Program-made: the position numbers and the translations under genes
From: an uncultured Bacteroides sp.
Lineage (GTDB): Bacteria > Bacteroidota > Bacteroidia > Bacteroidales > Bacteroidaceae
DNA: 32,058 bases
Assembly: GCA_947074195.1 (NCBI GenBank)
Contig: CAMTOS010000029.1
Coordinates: 1 to 32,058, forward strand
Direction of reading: 5' to 3'
The notes under the pieces: model-generated
What the model saw: the letters and a program-made list of their open reading frames with translations, nothing else
What the model was told of the DNA's origin: nothing
Database searches by the model: none
Shown: one piece after another, positions 7,869 through 18,567 of the stretch
Numbering within the stretch: position 1 is the first letter of the stretch
Layout: the number at the start of each line of letters is the position of its first letter

Positions 7869-8735
7869 TTAACTATCTTCGTTTTTGTCAGAATCATCGT
7901 CATTATCGCTATCATCGTTTGCATTTGCAGCATTTGCCATAGCCTTCTGCTCTCTTGCTTTCTTCTTCTGCATTTCGTCCATAAACGCCGAACTCACGAT
8001 ACCGGTGGGCAGGGCAATCATCGAAATACCGATTAAACTGATGATACTACTCAGAATGCGGCCTATCGGTGTGATAGGCGTCAGGTCGCCATAGCCCACC
8101 GTGGTAAATGTCACGATAGAGTACCAGAGTCCGTCACCAATGTTCGAGAAAGCTTCCGGCTGTGCCTTATGTTCTACATAATACATCAGAATGGCCGAGA
8201 AACAGATCAGGATAAAGCAGGCAGTATACGAGGCAATCAGCTCTCCGCGCACCTGATAGAGTACACGTCCGATGAGTTGAAACGACTTTGAGTAACGAAT
8301 GAGTTTAAATACAATAAAGATATAAGGCAGAATAATGAGATGCGCCACCTCTGTATTCCATAGCATATATACCAGCAGGAATGGCAGCATCGCAATGAAA
8401 TCGACAAAACCATAGAATGAGAAGATATAGTGCAGCCTGGCCTTATAGGGTTTCATGTTGGGGTGCGAGGCGGGTGCAGCAATAATTCTCAGGAAATATT
8501 CTATTGTGAAAACAATGGCCGAGAAATAGATTATCGCAAACAAGGCGCTTTTATAGTCCTCCGACTCTTTAAAAGAAGAGAGGATAACTGCCGCTATCGA
8601 AATAACGATAAAAAACAGAACCGTATAGAGGAAGATTTTTGATTTTAAACTCCGGAGGATAAATTCGTATATCCTGATGTGCTTCAAAGCTTTCTTTATG
8701 TTTTCGTGAGTAGCCTTCACAGAGGGTTGTACCAT
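7869..8735 (-). CDS. Six-helix voltage-gated-type potassium channel
   Basis: A 288-residue inner-membrane channel of the ion-transport family (PF00520/PF07885). Hydrophobic helices S1-S4 lie at about 34-54, 64-86, 103-124 and 130-150, then S5 at about 167-188, the pore loop, and S6 at about 226-250. The selectivity filter TTVGYGD at residues 211-217 is the potassium signature. The S4 region has spaced basic residues K144, R147, K150 and R157, fewer and less regular than in strongly voltage-dependent channels. The cytoplasmic tail has a basic segment (KKKAREQK) and ends in an Asp/Asn/Ser-rich acidic run at about 271-288. It is 63 bases upstream of aroA, which has its own promoter, and is preceded by its own -7 box, so it is probably monocistronic. 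Gating behaviour cannot be judged from sequence. Confidence 0.92.
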   Translation of the reverse strand: MVQPSVKATHENIKKALKHIRIYEFILRSLKSKIFLYTVLFFIVISIAAVILSSFKESEDYKSALFAIIYFSAIVFTIEYFLRIIAAPASHPNMKPYKARLHYIFSFYGFVDFIAMLPFLLVYMLWNTEVAHLIILPYIFIVFKLIRYSKSFQLIGRVLYQVRGELIASYTACFILICFSAILMYYVEHKAQPEAFSNIGDGLWYSIVTFTTVGYGDLTPITPIGRILSSIISLIGISMIALPTGIVSSAFMDEMQKKKAREQKAMANAANANDDSDNDDDSDKNEDS

Positions 8736-8764
8736 AAGTCCAATATATTTAGTTCGTATTACTG

Positions 8765-8772
8765 CAAAGATA
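8765..8772 (-). promoter_or_regulatory. Probable -7 box of the potassium channel gene
   Basis: On the minus strand the bases read TATCTTTG, an exact match to TAnnTTTG, 29 bases upstream of the channel ATG. No clear -33 TTTG was found at the usual spacing, so strength is uncertain. Confidence 0.5.
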
Positions 8773-8856
8773 GTAAAAGAGTGCTTTTTGTTATATACTT
8801 TTTAACAAGATGTTGCTTCCTTTTGTTTGATTTCCATACCTCTATTCTGTGGTTTG

Positions 8857-8940
8857 CCGGCAAGCGCTACTCAGTCTGCCAGCAAGCTATGGCCAGCGAG
8901 CTGAGAAGCGCTTGCTGACAGGCTGGTTATAGCTTGCCGG
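8857..8940. repeat. Interleaved inverted repeat (A-B-A'-B')
   Basis: Four related elements built on GCAAGC occur in 84 bases. Element A (8860-8874, GCAAGCGCTACTCAG) is complementary to A' (8901-8915) at 14 of 15 positions. Element B (8881-8897) is complementary to B' (8922-8938) at 14 of 17 positions, and two of the three mismatches become G-U pairs in plus-strand RNA. Because the order is A-B-A'-B', these two stems would cross. A nested alternative also exists: CCGGCAAGC (8857-8865) with GCTTGCCGG (8932-8940), and CAGCAAGC (8880-8887) with GCTTGCTG (8910-8917). The patch is clearly richer in G and C than its flanks. It lies between divergent genes, so it does not serve as their terminator. 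It may be a REP-like or miniature mobile element. Confidence 0.75.
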
Positions 8941-8956
8941 GAAAGGGATACACGGG

Positions 8957-8978
8957 AAGTACCCAACAAGTACTCAAC
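8957..8978. repeat. 11-base tandem repeat
   Basis: AAGTACCCAAC (8957-8967) is directly followed by AAGTACTCAAC (8968-8978), ten of eleven bases equal. It abuts the interleaved inverted repeat and could mark the edge of an inserted element. Confidence 0.6.
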
Positions 8979-9225
8979 AGATCCTTGATTCGATAAAAGA
9001 TTCATTGTATCTGGTCCGTTATCAATTAAAGAAATGCGATTTCAATATCTTCTTACTTTAAAAGAATGAACCATATATAATGACTTAAATACTGCTGTAC
9101 AAAATCTGTGATCAGGACTTAATGTAATTCTTCTGTAGGAGTTTTGTTTTAATTTACTGTAACGTTTGCATAAAATTTTAATTTAAATACATGTGTGTTT
9201 GTTATTATATGTGTAATTGCTACAC

Positions 9226-9233
9226 TATCTTTG
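9226..9233 (+). promoter_or_regulatory. Possible distal -7 box upstream of bglX
   Basis: TATCTTTG fits TAnnTTTG exactly and has TTTG at 9198-9201 upstream, though the 24-base spacing is longer than usual. It is overlapped by TAATTGCTACACT (9214-9226), a motif that recurs with one change upstream of the GH35 gene (11811-11823). It lies 182 bases before the bglX start, so the proximal box is the better candidate. Confidence 0.3.
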
Positions 9234-9380
9234 AGGCATGATACTGGTATGCTGAGAGGTTCATTGAAAATAATGGTATTTACGAATATATACCTTACTG
9301 TTAACATTCAATACCCTAATCAATACCTCTTATTCAGTGAATTGTAACGATATGTTGCTATCTGTTTATGTAGTTTAGGC

Positions 9381-9388
9381 TAATTTTG
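9381..9388 (+). promoter_or_regulatory. Probable proximal -7 box of bglX
   Basis: TAATTTTG fits TAnnTTTG, 27 bases before the bglX ATG. The following bases TAGTCATAA resemble GAGTCATAA after the GH35 -7 box, hinting at a shared start region. A TTG at 9355-9357 is a weak -33 candidate at a spacing of 23. Confidence 0.5.
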
Positions 9389-9415
9389 TAGTCATAAAAC
9401 TAATCATAAATAACT

Positions 9416-11719
9416 ATGCGAAACATTTTTTTATGTCTTATGGCTGGTGTAATTACCTGCAGTTGCTCACACGATAAAAAAGAGATCTACAAAGATCCTT
9501 CGGCACCAATCGAAAAGCGTATTGACGATTTGCTGAGTAGAATGACTATCGAAGAAAAGGTGGGTCAGATGAACCAGTTTGTAGGGGTAGAACATATCAA
9601 AGCCAATAGTGCTACGATGACAGCCGATGAGCTGAAAACAAATACGGCGAATGCCTTCTATCCGGGCTTCGATGAAAAAGATATCGAACGCTGGACAGAA
9701 GAGGGAAAAGTAGGATCATTCCTGCATGTAATGACGCTTGATGAGGCCAATTATCTGCAAAGTCTGGCTATGAAGAGCCGACTTCAGATTCCTATCATCT
9801 TTGGTATCGATGCCATTCACGGGAATGCTTATGCTCCCGATAATACGATATATCCGACAAGCATTAATCTGGCTTGTTCTTTCGATACGGCTATGGCTTA
9901 TACCATCGCCCGACAGACGGCTCGCGAAATGCGTGCCATGAATATGCAGTGGACGTTCAACCCGAATGTTGAAGTGGCACGTGATCCTCGCTGGGGTCGT
10001 GTAGGTGAGACTTTCGGAGAAGATCCTTATCTGGTGACACTCATGGGTGTTGAGTCTGTAAAAGGATATCAGGGACAATTTGACGGACCAGAAGATGTAC
10101 TGGCTTGTATCAAACACTTTGTGGGAGGTAGTCAGCCAATTAACGGTACAAACGGTTCGCCAACAGATATCTCAGTGCGTACACTGCGTGAAGTATTCTT
10201 CCCACCATTCAAAGCGGGAGTTGAGGCTGGCGCTATGTCACTGATGACAGCACACAACGAACTGAATGGTATTCCTTGTCACGAAGATAAATGGTTGATT
10301 ACTGATGTACTTCGCGATGAATGGAAATTCAAAGGTTTTGTGGTAAGCGACTGGATGGATATTGAGCACATTCACGACCTGCACGCTACGGCCGAAAACC
10401 TGAAAGAGGCATTCTATCAGTCGATTATGGCAGGTATGGATATGCACATGCACGGCATCTACTGGAACGAATATGTTACTGAACTGGTAAAAGAAGGCCG
10501 TATTCCGGTATCTCGTATCGATGAATCAGTACGCCGCATTCTATATGTGAAGTTCCGTTTGGGATTGTTCGAGAATCCGTTTGTAGACAAAGATCAGAGC
10601 ATGACCATCCGTTTGTGTGATGAGCACAGACAGACTGCTCTCGAAGCTGCCCGCAAAGGTGTGGTGTTGTTGAAAAACGAAGGTGTATTGCCGCTCAATG
10701 CATCAAAATACAAAAAAGTAATGGTAACCGGTATTAATGCCGATGATCATAATATCCTTGGCGACTGGAGTGCGCCGGGCGAACCCGAAGATGTGACGAC
10801 TATTCTCGAAGGTTTGCGTCAGATTTCTCCTGACACTCAGTTTGACTTTGTAGATCAGGGATGGGACCCACGCAACATGGATCCTGCGCAAGTGGCACTG
10901 GCTGCAAAAAAAGCTAAAGAAGCCGACCTGAACATTGTTGTTGCCGGCGAATATATGATGCGCTTCCGTTGGGATGAACGTACTGATGGTGAAGATACAG
11001 ACCGTTCAGACATCAACCTGGTAGGTTTGCAAAACGAACTGATCGAGAAGATTTATGCATCGGGCAAACCAACTATTCTGATTCTGATCAATGGTCGTCC
11101 GTTGGGCGTAGAGTGGGCTGCCGAAAATCTGCCTGCTATTATCGAAGCATGGGCACCGGGTATGTATGGTGGTCAGGCCATTGCAGAGATTCTTTACGGA
11201 GAGGTAAATCCATCGGCGAAACTGGCGGTAACTATCCCTCACAGCGTTGGACAGTTGCAGATGATTTATAATCACAAGCCGTCGATGTACTTCCATCCGT
11301 ATGTGGACAATAAGCCAAGCACGCCGCTTTATCCGTTCGGTTATGGTTTGTCTTATACGACTTATAAATACGAAGACCTGAAACTCTCTGCACAGGAGAT
11401 TGCTCAAGATGGTTCGGTAAAGGCTACCGTGAAACTGACCAATACAGGCGATCGTGAAGGAACTGAAATCGTTCAGTTATACATCCGTGATAAGTTCAGC
11501 AGTGCAACACGTCCTGTGAAAGAACTGAAAGACTTTGCACGCATCACACTTAAGCCGGGTGAATCTCAGGAAGTGACTTTCGACATCACCCCTGATAAGC
11601 TGGCATTCTACGACAAGAACATGCAGTGGTGCGTAGAACCGGGAGAATTTATCGTTATGGTTGGATCTTCATCTGCCGACGATGATTTGCTGAAACAGAC
11701 ATTTAATGTAAAGAAATAA
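9416..11719 (+). CDS. bglX: GH3 beta-glucosidase, lipoprotein (BglX-type)
   Basis: A 767-residue glycoside hydrolase family 3 enzyme that releases terminal beta-linked glucose or similar residues from oligosaccharides. The N-terminus is a lipoprotein-type signal with cysteines at 15 and 17 (GVITCSCS), so it is probably anchored in an envelope membrane. The catalytic (alpha/beta)8 domain begins with MTIEEKVGQMNQF and contains the nucleophile D312 in GFVVSDWMD. A KHFVGG motif lies near residue 238. The second alpha/beta domain starts about residue 400 (KGVVLLKNEGVLPL) and the fibronectin III-like C-terminal domain covers about 660-760. Length and order match Bacteroidales BglX. It is followed by a strong terminator, so it is its own transcription unit ahead of the GH35-GH2 pair. 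GH3 also includes beta-xylosidases; the exact sugar is not certain. Confidence 0.93.
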   Translation: MRNIFLCLMAGVITCSCSHDKKEIYKDPSAPIEKRIDDLLSRMTIEEKVGQMNQFVGVEHIKANSATMTADELKTNTANAFYPGFDEKDIERWTEEGKVGSFLHVMTLDEANYLQSLAMKSRLQIPIIFGIDAIHGNAYAPDNTIYPTSINLACSFDTAMAYTIARQTAREMRAMNMQWTFNPNVEVARDPRWGRVGETFGEDPYLVTLMGVESVKGYQGQFDGPEDVLACIKHFVGGSQPINGTNGSPTDISVRTLREVFFPPFKAGVEAGAMSLMTAHNELNGIPCHEDKWLITDVLRDEWKFKGFVVSDWMDIEHIHDLHATAENLKEAFYQSIMAGMDMHMHGIYWNEYVTELVKEGRIPVSRIDESVRRILYVKFRLGLFENPFVDKDQSMTIRLCDEHRQTALEAARKGVVLLKNEGVLPLNASKYKKVMVTGINADDHNILGDWSAPGEPEDVTTILEGLRQISPDTQFDFVDQGWDPRNMDPAQVALAAKKAKEADLNIVVAGEYMMRFRWDERTDGEDTDRSDINLVGLQNELIEKIYASGKPTILILINGRPLGVEWAAENLPAIIEAWAPGMYGGQAIAEILYGEVNPSAKLAVTIPHSVGQLQMIYNHKPSMYFHPYVDNKPSTPLYPFGYGLSYTTYKYEDLKLSAQEIAQDGSVKATVKLTNTGDREGTEIVQLYIRDKFSSATRPVKELKDFARITLKPGESQEVTFDITPDKLAFYDKNMQWCVEPGEFIVMVGSSSADDDLLKQTFNVKK

Positions 11720-11756
11720 ACCGATAGACCAGACACACCTTCTCGTTTATTAGGTT

Positions 11757-11797
11757 AGCCCATCCAGAATAGAAATATCGCGGGTGGGCTTTTTTTA
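11757..11797 (+). terminator. Intrinsic terminator after bglX
   Basis: AGCCCATCC (11757-11765) pairs with GGGTGGGCT (11782-11790) with one G-U pair, followed by a run of eight T to 11797. It sits 37 bases after the bglX stop and separates bglX from the GH35 promoter. Confidence 0.88.
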
Positions 11798-11841
11798 TGT
11801 CTTATAATGGTAATTTCTACACTTTTTATTTATAATCGGAC

Positions 11842-11849
11842 TATTTTTG
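11842..11849 (+). promoter_or_regulatory. Probable -7 box of the GH35-GH2 unit
   Basis: TATTTTTG fits TAnnTTTG and lies just after the bglX terminator and 67 bases before the chosen GH35 start. The next bases (GAGTCATAA) resemble those after the bglX -7 box. TAATTTCTACACT (11811-11823) upstream is nearly identical to a motif upstream of bglX and could be a regulator site. No good -33 TTTG was seen. Confidence 0.5.
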
Positions 11850-11916
11850 AGTCATAATTAGAGTTGTATATCTGGCGTAAAAACTATTTTTGTCAAATAA
11901 CTATTTAACTCTGATC

Positions 11917-14247
11917 ATGAAAAACAAACTCCTTATCTCTTTGCTTGTACTTTTTACCTTTTCATCATTTAGCACTGCCCAGAATCCGGGTACCTTTAAG
12001 GTTGGCAAAAATACCTTTCTACTTAACGACGAACCTACCATTATTAAGGCTGCAGAATTACACTATACCCGCATTCCCCGCGAATACTGGGCACACCGCA
12101 TCGCCATGTGTAAGGCACTTGGCATGAACGCCATCTGTATGTACATCTTCTGGAATATACACGAACAAGAGCCCGGCGTATTCGATTTTACCGGTCAGAA
12201 TGACATCGCCGAATTCTGCCGTGAAGCACAAAAGCAAGGCATGGAAGTCATCGTACGCCCCGGCCCTTATGTATGTGCCGAATGGGAAATGGGCGGACTG
12301 CCCTGGTGGTTACTAAAAAAAGAAGATGTAGCACTCCGCTCACTCGATCCTTATTATATGGAACGCGTGAAAATCTTTATGAACGAAGTGGGCAAGCAAC
12401 TGGCACCGCTGCAAATTACCAACGGGGGTAACATCATCATGGTGCAGGTAGAGAATGAATTTGGTTCTTACGGAACCGATAAACCATACATTGCTGCCAT
12501 CAGAGATATCGTAAAAGAGGCTGGTTTTACTGATGTTCCTCTGTTTCAATGCGACTGGAGCAGCAATTTCACCAACAATGCACTTGATGATTTGTTGTGG
12601 ACCGTAAACTTCGGTACCGGTGCAAATATCGATCAGCAGTTTGAAAAGCTACAACAACTCCGCCCCGAAACACCGCTGATGTGCAGTGAATTCTGGAGCG
12701 GATGGTTTGACCACTGGGGAAGAAAGCACGAGACTCGTCCTGCCAAAGATATGGTCGATGGTATGCGCGATATGCTCGACCGCAACATCTCTTTCAGTCT
12801 GTATATGACGCATGGTGGTACCACTTTCGGTCACTGGGGAGGTGCAAACAATCCTGCCTATTCTGCCATGTGCAGCTCTTACGATTACGATGCACCCATC
12901 AGTGAAGCGGGCTGGACTACCGATAAATATTTCTTATTGCGCGATATGCTGAGCAACTATTTACCTGAAGGAACAACATTACCAGAAGTTCCTGCCGCTT
13001 ATCCGGTCATCGAAATACCGGCGATCAGTTTTACTCAGGCTGCACCATTGTTTACTAATCTCCCAACTCCCCATCACTCAAAAGACATCAAATCGATGGA
13101 ACGTTTCGATCAGGGTTGGGGAAGCATCTTATATCGTACCACTTTGCCTGCCAATGTTGCAGCAGGTACAATTATGAAGATAACAGAAGTACACGACTGG
13201 GCGCAGATTTTTGCAAACGGCAATCTCATTGCTACACTCGACCGTCGCAAAGGTGAGTTCGAAACCGTACTCCCACAACTAGCAAAGGGAACTACGCTTG
13301 ATATTCTTGTTGAGGCCATGGGACGTGTAAACTTCGATAAATCTATTCACGATCGTAAAGGTATTACAGAAGATGTATCGCTTGTACTGAAAGATGGTAA
13401 GGAAAAATCACTAAAGAACTGGGAAGTCTATTCTTTCCCGGTGGATTATGCTTTTGCACAATCGATGAATTACCAACCTGCCGGTGCACAAACTATGCCG
13501 GCTTATTATAAAGCAAATTTCACGCTAAACAAAACCGGTGATACCTTCCTCGATATGAGTTCATGGGGTAAAGGATTGGTGTGGGTAAATGGCCGCGCTA
13601 TGGGTCGCTTCTGGGAAATCGGTCCGCAACAAACCCTTTATGTTCCTGGTTGCTGGCTAAATGAAGGCGATAATGAAATCATCGTTCTCGATTTGAAAGG
13701 TCCGCAATCGGCTACCATCAGTGGCATCACGCAGCCTATCCTTGATCAGCTCAGAGTGGATGCACCAAAAACACATCGTGCTGATGGCGAGAAACTAAAC
13801 CTCAATGGCGAAACGCCTGTCATCGAATCGGCCTTTATACCTGGCAATGGCTGGCAGGAAGTAAAATTTGCCGCACCGGTAAAAGGGCAGTTCTTTTGTC
13901 TCGAAGCACTCACTCCACAAGCCGAAGACAACATTGCCGCTATTGCCGAGTTTGAAGTCCTTGGTGCCGATGGTCAGCCTGTTTCACGCGAACACTGGAA
14001 GATTCGCTATGCCGATAGCGAAGAGACACGCAGCGGCAATCGCACAGCCGATAAGATATTCGATCTCCAGGAATCTACCTTCTGGATGACGGTAGATAAT
14101 GTTCCTTATCCACATCAGTTAGTCATCGATCTGGATAAAAACGAAACGATTACCGGTTTCCGTTATCTGCCAAGAGCCGAAAAAGGCTATCCGGGTATGA
14201 TTAAAGATTATCGTGTGTATATCAAGCCGGGCAATTTCAATTATTAA
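11917..14247 (+). CDS. Secreted GH35 beta-galactosidase with C-terminal beta-sandwich/F5-8C-like domain
   Basis: A 776-residue exported enzyme that removes terminal beta-galactose. The ATG at 11917 gives a clean signal peptide (MKNKLLISLLVLFTFSSFSTA, cut near A21); an upstream TTG at 11890 only adds residues before the signal. The family 35 barrel follows, with LHYTRIPREYW near residue 48 and RPGPYVCAEWEMGGLPWWLL near 115. The acid/base is E181 in VENEFGSYG and the nucleophile is E258 in MCSEFWSGW. Beta-sandwich domains cover about 390-610, including FANGNLIATLDRR and VNGRAMGRFWEIGPQQTLY. A carbohydrate-binding-like discoidin fold seems to span about 640-775. Bacteroidota GH35 enzymes act on hemicellulose side chains, arabinogalactan or host glycans. 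The GH2 gene follows after 69 bases with no terminator, so they are probably co-expressed. Confidence 0.93.
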   Translation: MKNKLLISLLVLFTFSSFSTAQNPGTFKVGKNTFLLNDEPTIIKAAELHYTRIPREYWAHRIAMCKALGMNAICMYIFWNIHEQEPGVFDFTGQNDIAEFCREAQKQGMEVIVRPGPYVCAEWEMGGLPWWLLKKEDVALRSLDPYYMERVKIFMNEVGKQLAPLQITNGGNIIMVQVENEFGSYGTDKPYIAAIRDIVKEAGFTDVPLFQCDWSSNFTNNALDDLLWTVNFGTGANIDQQFEKLQQLRPETPLMCSEFWSGWFDHWGRKHETRPAKDMVDGMRDMLDRNISFSLYMTHGGTTFGHWGGANNPAYSAMCSSYDYDAPISEAGWTTDKYFLLRDMLSNYLPEGTTLPEVPAAYPVIEIPAISFTQAAPLFTNLPTPHHSKDIKSMERFDQGWGSILYRTTLPANVAAGTIMKITEVHDWAQIFANGNLIATLDRRKGEFETVLPQLAKGTTLDILVEAMGRVNFDKSIHDRKGITEDVSLVLKDGKEKSLKNWEVYSFPVDYAFAQSMNYQPAGAQTMPAYYKANFTLNKTGDTFLDMSSWGKGLVWVNGRAMGRFWEIGPQQTLYVPGCWLNEGDNEIIVLDLKGPQSATISGITQPILDQLRVDAPKTHRADGEKLNLNGETPVIESAFIPGNGWQEVKFAAPVKGQFFCLEALTPQAEDNIAAIAEFEVLGADGQPVSREHWKIRYADSEETRSGNRTADKIFDLQESTFWMTVDNVPYPHQLVIDLDKNETITGFRYLPRAEKGYPGMIKDYRVYIKPGNFNY

Positions 14248-14295
14248 TCAGGTCTTAAGTGACTGAACCTTATTATATGTATCTAATATTGCTAA

Positions 14296-17412
<3,117 letters not shown>

Positions 17413-17449
17413 TTCTCTTTTTTCAATAATAAGAATCTGTCTTCTGATG

Positions 17450-17480
17450 GCCCTGTTCCTTTACCGGAGCAGGGCTTTTT
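17450..17480 (+). terminator. Intrinsic terminator after the GH35-GH2 unit
   Basis: GCCCTGTTCC (17450-17459) pairs with GGAGCAGGGC (17466-17475) with one T-G pair and a six-base loop, then five T follow. It lies 37 bases after the GH2 stop. Confidence 0.88.
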
Positions 17481-17498
17481 ATTGTAGTAAACCTAATG

Positions 17499-17543
17499 AA
17501 AAACAGGCTATGCTTTTAGTACATTTTCTAAAAGCATAGCCTG
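17499..17543 (-). terminator. Intrinsic terminator for the esterase transcript
   Basis: A perfect 16-base inverted repeat, CAGGCTATGCTTTTAG (17504-17519) with CTAAAAGCATAGCCTG (17528-17543), encloses an eight-base loop. On the minus strand it is followed by five T (17503-17499). It lies 71 bases after the esterase stop. Transcripts converging from the GH2 side meet it right after their own terminator. Confidence 0.88.
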
Positions 17544-17614
17544 CAATTATTCCATCCTTTTAATAAAGTTACTAATAGTATGGGGTAATTTATAGATTTT
17601 CTTTATTAAGAAGA

Positions 17615-18505
17615 TTAATATACAACTGATGAGAAATTCCGGGTCATATATGGCAGGCATTTATATAGAGATTCTCTCCAGTACTCCATTGTATGTCCAC
17701 CATCACGGACACTGAATTCACATGGTATTTGTGCGCTGTGCATCGCTTGTACAAATTCGATATTCCTGTCAAGAAGAAAGTCATCATCTCCACAATCTAC
17801 CATCCATGAAACAGAACGCAGATTATTCTTTTCATTCTCATCGGCATTGATAATATAATCGATGCAACTATTATCGATTACAGATTTAGTAAGAATGGCG
17901 AATTTATCTTCAGGGTTATCGCTAACAACCATATTTCCCAGAGGAATAGACATCAGTGCACTCATCGCATAGACGGCATTATATTTATCAGAATATTTTT
18001 GCGCATAGCTTGTAGCACCTCCGCCTCCCATAGATAACCCGGCTATGCCTCTGTGCTTTTTATCGCCAATTATACGATAATTGCTTTCAATATATGGCAT
18101 GAATTCCTTATAAAAGAAATCCTCATAATTCCATCCCGGCATGTTGAAATAGCCATTCCAGTGACCTTCGGCAACATTGCCGCCCGCATTCGGCATGACA
18201 ATAATCATCTCGCAAGCTTCTCCTGATGCAACCAATTGATCCATCACATCTTTGACATGTCCGTCATTTTCCCAATTCAGATGATTGCCACCCATGCCAT
18301 GTAATAAATAAAGTACAGGGTATTTCTTATCTGTATCTACGTCATAGCTTTTAGGCAAAAATATATTGTAACCGCGATAAGCATCCAGATTATTACTAAA
18401 AATAGAATCAGTAACAACTTTGCTTTGCGGACCGCCATAAGGGAACTGAGCATAAATGTTTTGTCCTGTTATCAGGATAAACAGCAGTAAGAGGGTCTTT
18501 TTCAT
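17615..18505 (-). CDS. Secreted CE1-like esterase (putative esterase family, XynZ-like)
   Basis: A 296-residue alpha/beta hydrolase of the putative esterase family (PF00756), related to feruloyl and acetyl esterases that deacylate plant cell-wall polysaccharide. The chosen ATG at 18505 gives a proper signal peptide MKKTLLLLFILITGQNIYA; a longer frame from 18628 would overlap DUF418 and bury the signal, so it was not used. The oxyanion region YPVLYLLHGMGGNHLNW is at 62-78. The nucleophile is S158 in GLSMGG, the acid is one of D240-D242 in DCGDDDF, and the base is H271 in DGGHTMEYW. The gene starts 62 bases after DUF418, probably on the same transcript, and ends at the inverted-repeat terminator. 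The acyl group removed is unknown, but proximity to galactosidases fits removal of decorations from a hemicellulose or pectin. Confidence 0.88.
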   Translation of the reverse strand: MKKTLLLLFILITGQNIYAQFPYGGPQSKVVTDSIFSNNLDAYRGYNIFLPKSYDVDTDKKYPVLYLLHGMGGNHLNWENDGHVKDVMDQLVASGEACEMIIVMPNAGGNVAEGHWNGYFNMPGWNYEDFFYKEFMPYIESNYRIIGDKKHRGIAGLSMGGGGATSYAQKYSDKYNAVYAMSALMSIPLGNMVVSDNPEDKFAILTKSVIDNSCIDYIINADENEKNNLRSVSWMVDCGDDDFLLDRNIEFVQAMHSAQIPCEFSVRDGGHTMEYWRESLYKCLPYMTRNFSSVVY

Positions 18506-18567
18506 ATAACTTAAAAGTATTAGTAAATAGATAATTAGGATATTAATAGTGTTTAATAATGAGCAGT

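Larger units (their letters stand above)
8736..9415. other. Non-coding divergent region between channel and bglX genes
   Basis: No convincing gene was found in these 680 bases. The channel side holds a -7 box (8765-8772), then a GC-richer patch with an interleaved inverted repeat (8857-8940) and an 11-base tandem repeat (8957-8978). The bglX side is AT-rich and contains two possible -7 boxes (9226-9233 and 9381-9388). The rest shows only AT-rich sequence with no structured RNA that I recognise. Confidence 0.7.

Noticed and set aside
8679..8918. Small plus-strand frame running from the channel gene into the spacer
   Set aside because: It reads through the channel promoter and the inverted repeat, and its translation has no coding character.
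8857..8978. Possible CRISPR-like repeats in the spacer upstream of bglX
   Set aside because: There are no regular repeats with spacers of constant length; the pattern is inverted and tandem repeats only.
11890..11916. TTG start that would lengthen the GH35 protein by nine residues
   Set aside because: The ATG at 11917 begins a standard signal peptide; the extension places extra residues before it and has no support.
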